From: Bacteroidaceae bacterium
Lineage (GTDB): Bacteria > Bacteroidota > Bacteroidia > Bacteroidales > Bacteroidaceae
Direction of reading: 5' to 3'
Assembly (NCBI GenBank): GCA_017645305.1
Contig: JAGCPD010000071.1
Location: forward strand, 1-64,000
DNA: 64,000 nucleotides
Shown here: in pieces, positions 60,080 through 64,000 of the stretch
Position numbering within the stretch: position 1 is the stretch's first letter
How the letters are laid out: every line of letters begins with the position of its first letter
Notes under the pieces: model-generated
The model's input: the letters and a program-made list of their open reading frames with translations, nothing else
The model's database searches: none
Told to the model about the DNA's origin: nothing
Program-made: the position numbers and the translations under genes

Positions 60080-62107
60080 TTATAATTCTATTTCTATCAT
60101 CGTGAACGAATAGGGCGACAGGGTGATGTCGGTGCGCGGTTGAATGTTGAATGCCTGCTGAACGGGGACGATGGGTTGCTGGTCGTAATTGTTCTCTGCA
60201 TCGGGAGCACCGGTGAGAACAGTCTTATTGGCCCACTTTGCCTTGCCGAATCTACGTAAATCCAGATGTGCCAACTTCGTCTCGGCGGTAGCATTGCAAA
60301 GCTTGACGTAGAGACGACGCGTCTTGACATTCAGCACTACCGACTGACCGTAGTGACTGTCCTTCTCGGGCTGAAGTACACCAGCCTTGTCACCCTCGAA
60401 GCGGACACAGTCGCCATAGTAGTACTGACCGCTGGACTGTCCAAACATCTGTTGCACATAGTAGCTGCACGTCAGGAAAGGCCGTTCGTTATCGAAGTAG
60501 ATGAGGTCGGGATTCCAGTTGGTGGCACCCTTGCGGGCAAAGAGTGGAGCATAGCTGGTCATGCATACAATGTCAGCGTTGCGCTCTACGTGGAGCAAAT
60601 ACAATCCTTCGGCCAGAGCGGTGAGAAGCTTCGAGTCCTTGCCGGCATATTCACCCAGATAGACCTTCGTCTTACGGTCGCGGGGATAGCTGTCGTACTG
60701 ACGGCTGCTCAGGAAATAGCTGGCAGGCTCGTAGTAGTGCTCGTCAATGATGGGCAGGCCAATCTCCTCGGCCAACTTCCATCCGTTATCAAGGTCGGAG
60801 TTGCCTGGATGTGAACCGGGACCTGCCGTACCTACGATGACGATTTCGGGATGTGCCTTCGTGACACGTTCATATATGTATTTGAAGCGCTCGCAGAACT
60901 CGGGCGAGATGCGTTCCTCGTTGCCCAGTCCCAGATACTTCAGACCAAAAGGCTCAGGGTGTCCCTGTTCGGCACGCTTCTTTCCCCAAGTGGTTGTGAC
61001 ATCGCCGTTTGCCCATTCAATGAGATCCAGCGCATCCTGCACCCACTCGTCCATTTCGGACATAGGAACTACGTCCTGTGCCTGTCCCTTCATGCCCCAG
61101 CCGCCATTGGCTCCCTGGCACGACACGCCGCAAGGAAGGATAGGTACAGGTGCCATACCCAAATCCTCACAAAGCTGGAAATACTCGTAGTAGCCGAGTC
61201 CCATTGACTGGTGGTAGCCCCATGTATTCTTCAGGGGCCTACGCTCGTGACGCGGACCGATGGTGGTCTTCCAGCGATAGGTATTCCAGAAACCGTCACC
61301 ACCGCCGTGTACTACGCAGCCGCCCGGGAAGCGCATGAAGCGCGGCTTCAGGTCGGCGAGCGCCTGTATCAAATCCTTGCGCAGGCCGTGTCCTTTATAG
61401 GTGTCCTGCGGCATGAGCGAGAGGTGGTCGATGTCAACTGCACCCTTTGTCAGCACCAGAATCTGCAGAGCCGCTGTCTTGCAGTCTGCTGTAGGCATCA
61501 GCACGGCTTTAAACTCCTGCCAGTTCTGGTTGGCAACGTTGACCTTTGCCTCGGCTAGCAGTTTCGGGTCCTTGCCCCAACCCTGCGGCTCGACCAAAGC
61601 AATGCGCACCTGCTTTGCTTCACCCTCCACGTTGCGGAGGAAGGCAGAGAAGTCATATTTCTGTCCGCCTTTCACAGAGATACCGTCAAAACCGTCGTTC
61701 TGCAAACCGATACCCGTCCAGCCGTTATAGTCGTAGTACTCTTTCGCGCGTTCTACATAGAGACGCATGTAGGTTGGATTGTTGGGATGCAAAGGCTGAT
61801 CCATTCGCAGCTCCATGCGTCCAAGGGAATGTCCCGGGCGCACCAGCTTCCATGCCGTACCCGGCCCCCATCCGTCGCGTTCCGTGGGATTATACTCGAA
61901 CGAGCCGTTCTGCAATAGCTCGGCATAGATGCCGCCGTCGGCAGCATGGCTGATATCTTCGAAGAAGATGCCAAGCAGATCGTCACTAATCGGTTTGCCG
62001 CCCTTGGGTGCTTTCATAGGTTGGGCGGCTACGCTATTCATCAAGGCAGTCAGCACCAAGACTGCCGCTATTAGGAAACGTTTCATTTGTCTGTCGTATG
62101 TTTTCAT
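60080..62107 (-). CDS. GH51 alpha-L-arabinofuranosidase (secreted)
   Basis: 675 residues from 62107; a second ATG at 62086 directly precedes the signal peptide (FLIAAVLVLTALMNSVAAQ) and may be the true start. An N-terminal beta-sandwich binding domain holds DDLLGIFFEDISHAADGGIY. The GH51 barrel has FPGGCVVHGGGDGFWNTYRW, the acid/base E397 in LGLGNEERIS and the nucleophile E486 in KVYLGEYAGKD; a C-terminal beta-sandwich closes the protein (PRTDITLSPYSFTMIEIEL). It removes alpha-L-arabinofuranose from arabinan or arabinoxylan and so complements the PL11/GH127 set 30 kb away. It follows the TlpA-like gene by 15 bases on one transcript. Confidence 0.92.
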   Translation of the reverse strand: MKTYDRQMKRFLIAAVLVLTALMNSVAAQPMKAPKGGKPISDDLLGIFFEDISHAADGGIYAELLQNGSFEYNPTERDGWGPGTAWKLVRPGHSLGRMELRMDQPLHPNNPTYMRLYVERAKEYYDYNGWTGIGLQNDGFDGISVKGGQKYDFSAFLRNVEGEAKQVRIALVEPQGWGKDPKLLAEAKVNVANQNWQEFKAVLMPTADCKTAALQILVLTKGAVDIDHLSLMPQDTYKGHGLRKDLIQALADLKPRFMRFPGGCVVHGGGDGFWNTYRWKTTIGPRHERRPLKNTWGYHQSMGLGYYEYFQLCEDLGMAPVPILPCGVSCQGANGGWGMKGQAQDVVPMSEMDEWVQDALDLIEWANGDVTTTWGKKRAEQGHPEPFGLKYLGLGNEERISPEFCERFKYIYERVTKAHPEIVIVGTAGPGSHPGNSDLDNGWKLAEEIGLPIIDEHYYEPASYFLSSRQYDSYPRDRKTKVYLGEYAGKDSKLLTALAEGLYLLHVERNADIVCMTSYAPLFARKGATNWNPDLIYFDNERPFLTCSYYVQQMFGQSSGQYYYGDCVRFEGDKAGVLQPEKDSHYGQSVVLNVKTRRLYVKLCNATAETKLAHLDLRRFGKAKWANKTVLTGAPDAENNYDQQPIVPVQQAFNIQPRTDITLSPYSFTMIEIEL

Positions 62108-62122
62108 AAACGTCTGCTTTCC

Positions 62123-62677
62123 TTAAAGGGAGGCAGAAATTGCTTTCTGGATGGTGGCTGCGCAATTCTCGTCGGAAGGACGGGGTGCGTCAGCATTTAT
62201 AATACTGCCGTCGGTGCCAACAATAATGAAACGTGGTATCGTCTCAAGCTTTATAGCACCAAAGAAGGCTTCTGCTTTCTCGGCAGAAATGCGGTACTGC
62301 TCCCACGCCGGTTTGTCGGCATTAATCTTCTTTACCCATGCCTCGCGGTCCTGATCGACGGAGATGCTGATGATACGGATATCCTTATTATCAGCCAGTT
62401 TCTCGGAAAGCTTTTTCAAATGGGGAATCTCTGCACAGCAGGGAGGGCACCAGGTTGCCCAGAAATCCAGATACAGGGTCTTACCGAACAGGCTGGAGAG
62501 TTGCAACGTTGTGCCGTCAGCACGCTCAATGGTTACGTCGGGCATTGCATTCTCAACAACAGGAGCGGAGATACTATCAGTTACAGCCGTATCGGTCGTA
62601 TTATTACTTTTTGACTGGCACGCTGTGAATACTAAAGATGCAAGCATTAATGCTGCAAGAATTCTTCTGAGTTTCAT
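62123..62677 (-). CDS. TlpA/ResA-like thioredoxin lipoprotein
   Basis: 184 residues. An N-terminal signal ends in a lipobox (LVFTACQSK), so it is probably a membrane-anchored periplasmic lipoprotein. The thioredoxin fold has the redox motif FWATWCPPCCAEIPHLKKL, a conserved ISVDQDREAW strand and the cis-Pro loop IPRFIIVGTDG. TlpA-like proteins reduce disulfides in exported proteins. The third Cys next to CPPC is unusual. It shares a promoter with the GH51 gene downstream. Confidence 0.87.
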   Translation of the reverse strand: MKLRRILAALMLASLVFTACQSKSNNTTDTAVTDSISAPVVENAMPDVTIERADGTTLQLSSLFGKTLYLDFWATWCPPCCAEIPHLKKLSEKLADNKDIRIISISVDQDREAWVKKINADKPAWEQYRISAEKAEAFFGAIKLETIPRFIIVGTDGSIINADAPRPSDENCAATIQKAISASL

Positions 62678-62710
62678 TCTTTCTATGTTTTATAGGTTTA
62701 TATTTAGTTG

Positions 62711-62742
62711 CAAAGGTAACAAAAATAAAACCTCCCACCAAA
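62711..62742 (-). promoter_or_regulatory. Promoter of the TlpA-GH51 operon
   Basis: On the minus strand TTTG (62742-62739), 20 bases, TACCTTTG (62718-62711), about 34 bases before the TlpA ATG. Confidence 0.75.
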
Positions 62743-62766
62743 TTTTTTTTGCTAAACAAGAAGCAA

Positions 62767-62790
62767 GGGCTGGCAAAAAAGTGCCAGCCC
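62767..62790 (-). terminator. Terminator after the 50-aa peptide gene
   Basis: GGGCTGGC (62767-62774) pairs with GCCAGCCC (62783-62790). The minus-strand tail is T-rich (ttgcttcttgttt). It lies 34 bases after the peptide stop. Confidence 0.65.
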
Positions 62791-62823
62791 CCGCATCGTT
62801 ATTAATGATTGATTATAAAGTGA

Positions 62824-62976
62824 TTACTCTTCATCGTCCCACATGCTCCAGGAATCTTCCTTTGTCAAAGCATCACTGCCATCTACTGTTTTATCATTGT
62901 TTATTGCCAGGCTCTCTGCCAACATGTTGACAACCTGAGCCTCCTCAATCTTTAAATTTGGTTTAATGTATTTCAT
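62824..62976 (-). CDS. 50-aa peptide paired with an upstream secreted protein
   Basis: ATG at 62976 gives MKYIKPNLKIEEAQVVNMLA, then an Asp/Asn-rich middle (NNDKTVDGSD) and a Trp/acidic end (EDSWSMWDDEE). A longer upstream in-frame start runs through the dispersed repeat and is unlikely. It shares with the 55-aa peptide at 13218-13385 the MK(K)YIxP opening, a central hydrophobic helix, an LT-x-E motif and an acidic Trp tail. The gene lies directly downstream of a secreted sorting-tail protein, as in the other pair. Its ribosome-binding region is formed by the end of the GC-rich dispersed element. Function unknown. Confidence 0.78.
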   Translation of the reverse strand: MKYIKPNLKIEEAQVVNMLAESLAINNDKTVDGSDALTKEDSWSMWDDEE

Positions 62977-62982
62977 AATCCG

Positions 62983-63081
62983 GCCCCCTCCCTTCCTCCC
63001 CCGAAGGAGGAGGTGACTAATGAGGGGTGTGGTCATTTGTTTGTATTGCCCCCTTCCATCCTCCCCCCAAAAGGAGGAGGT
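62983..63081 (-). repeat. Dispersed GC-rich leader element, copy B
   Basis: Read on the minus strand it matches copy A (25585-25690): gaagggggc, aatgacca, acacccct, attagtcacctcc, the ccttcggggg hairpin and gaggaagggaggggg. Its 3' end lies about 7 bases before the 50-aa peptide ATG. Confidence 0.85.
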
Positions 63082-63132
63082 GAAATTAAGGGCTATATTC
63101 ATTAATCTCTTTTTAAACTCCTTCTCCCATGC

Positions 63133-63160
63133 ACTCCCCCTTGGGGGAGCGGGGAGGGGG
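63133..63160 (-). terminator. GC-rich hairpin after the right-edge gene
   Basis: ctcccccttgggggag is a near-perfect palindrome with a further gggg arm, located 3 bases after the stop at 63164. It may attenuate readthrough into the peptide gene; the T tail is poor. Confidence 0.4.
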
Positions 63161-63163
63161 CTT

Positions 63164-64000
63164 TTATTTCAACACTTTTTTGCCGTTAACAATGTAGATA
63201 CCCTTCTGAGCCTTGTTTACACGCTGGCCAGCCAGGTTGTAAATAGCGGCATTATCAATTGTCAATTGTCCATTATCAATTGTAGAAATGCCAGTTGCAT
63301 CGTCACCAGCGAAGTAGAATGCCTTCACACCGCTTGCACTCTGGAAGTATGCCTTACCTGCCTTGATGGTGCCAGTAGCCTTGTAGAAGCCAACCTCATA
63401 GCCTTCGGGTTGTGCTTCATCAGCTGCGGGCTTAGCGAGAACATACATCGTGCCGTCAGCTGCGGTGTCAACGTCTGTGCCCTTGAGGTCATTGGCAATG
63501 TTGATGGCAGGCACATCATAAGCGAACTTATTGTAGTAGCCATTGTCCTCAGCCTTCAATATGACAGGAACACCGACAGGAACATTCTCAATCTCTGTAA
63601 GCTCAAGCCAAGTCTGATTGAGTACTGCAACATAAGCCTTAACATCGCCGTTCAGCACATAACCGGTAGTGGTGTCGTAAAGAGTTGCGTAGCCTACAGC
63701 GCCAATGTATGAAACTTCAGGACTATCGAATACAGGATGCTTGTCTATGCCGAGGAACTGACCGAAGCACTGCTTGCCAGCAGCTGTGTTGAGAGCATAA
63801 GCCACTTCACCAGATTCGAACTTTTCTGCAGGAACATCAAAAGTCAGACCTGCATTGTTCTCTGTCATTGTGGAGAAGCAGTTCTCGAACTGTGCATCGT
63901 GGGCATCGCCACCGTAGCGGGAGAACGGACGACCTTCCTGAATACCTTCTACAGAAGCGCAAGACCAACTATTGGTAATCTTTGAGGTGCTGCCTGTCCA
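63164..64000 (-). CDS. C-terminal part of a secreted sorting-tail protein (right-edge partial)
   Basis: The frame is open to base 64000, so the N-terminus is outside. The visible 278 residues begin in a GLUG-like region (NSWSCASVEGIQEG, FENCFSTM) and then show the shared C-terminal module (IGAVGYATLYDTTTGYVLNG, VGFYKATGTIKAGKAYFQ) and a tail (IYNLAGQRVNKAQKGIYIVN). The linker before the tail is encoded by heptamers (63250-63284). It resembles the 755-aa protein at 13405-15672 in C-terminal architecture and, like it, is followed by a short peptide gene. Confidence 0.82.
   Translation of the reverse strand, partial: WTGSTSKITNSWSCASVEGIQEGRPFSRYGGDAHDAQFENCFSTMTENNAGLTFDVPAEKFESGEVAYALNTAAGKQCFGQFLGIDKHPVFDSPEVSYIGAVGYATLYDTTTGYVLNGDVKAYVAVLNQTWLELTEIENVPVGVPVILKAEDNGYYNKFAYDVPAINIANDLKGTDVDTAADGTMYVLAKPAADEAQPEGYEVGFYKATGTIKAGKAYFQSASGVKAFYFAGDDATGISTIDNGQLTIDNAAIYNLAGQRVNKAQKGIYIVNGKKVLK
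63250..63284 (-). repeat. Heptamers in the pre-tail linker of the right-edge protein
   Basis: On the minus strand gacaatt and gataatg type units encode IDNGQLTIDN, identical to the linker in the DUF4465 protein at 51255-51282. Confidence 0.8.

Noticed and set aside
62977..63102. 92-residue version of the second short peptide
   Set aside because: The extra N-terminal part translates the dispersed GC-rich repeat; the ATG at 62976 gives the version that matches the other peptide.

Overview
The window reads as chromosome of a Bacteroidales bacterium, most likely Prevotellaceae (gut or rumen Prevotella-like). The reasons are: promoters of the Bacteroidetes type (TTTG, about 19-20 bases, TAnnTTTG) upstream of many genes; many secreted proteins ending in a short sorting-signal-like tail (Y-D/N-L-x-G-R/Q ... 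GIYIVNGKK); FISUMP, fasciclin, DUF4465, DUF5020 and GLUG-type proteins; and PL11, GH127, GH51 and GH31 enzymes. No rRNA, tRNA or SusC/SusD pair was found, so there is no classical polysaccharide utilisation locus here.

Layout. 1-2.9 kb: the end of a large exported protein and a phytase-like esterase. 2.9-12.9 kb: a leftward five-gene operon of secreted fasciclin and FISUMP proteins. 13.2-15.7 kb: a leftward secreted GLUG/discoidin-like protein followed by a 55-aa peptide gene. 15.9-18.4 kb: a three-gene HipBST toxin-antitoxin module and a PIN toxin-antitoxin pair whose toxin is frameshifted. 18.4-21.1 kb: a repeat-rich leader, an HU-like protein and a C69 dipeptidase. 21.2-34 kb: a giant GLUG protein, then PL11 rhamnogalacturonan lyase, GH127 beta-L-arabinofuranosidase and a GH43/GH117-like enzyme, which fits attack on rhamnogalacturonan I with arabinan-type side chains. 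34-40 kb: an AT-rich accessory stretch with an orphan MNT nucleotidyltransferase, a structured RNA candidate, small hypothetical genes and a decayed IS4-family transposase.

40.5-44.1 kb: a leftward partner-switching operon (HATPase kinase, STAS-APH fusion, SpoIIE phosphatase). 44.3-51.4 kb: a cobalamin riboswitch followed by btuB, btuG and a DUF4465 protein, a vitamin B12 capture locus. 51.5-55.6 kb: GH31, an internally deleted upp remnant and a DUF5020 protein. 55.6-60 kb: small sorting-tail proteins, a FISUMP protein with a possible clan-CD peptidase domain, and two secreted proteins. 60-64 kb: GH51 arabinofuranosidase with a TlpA-like thioredoxin, then a second secreted-protein/short-peptide pair reaching the right edge.

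The most unusual signals lie below gene level. Seven-base tandem arrays occur at eleven or more sites, dense in the B12 locus, where they form part of the btuB leader and start codon, a btuB barrel insertion, the btuB-btuG spacer, the btuG signal peptide and the linkers before sorting tails. Two arrays of exactly four 21-bp units are related to each other. A dispersed ~100-bp GC-rich element abuts a start codon at both of its copies. Two ~50-aa peptides are each encoded just downstream of a secreted protein.
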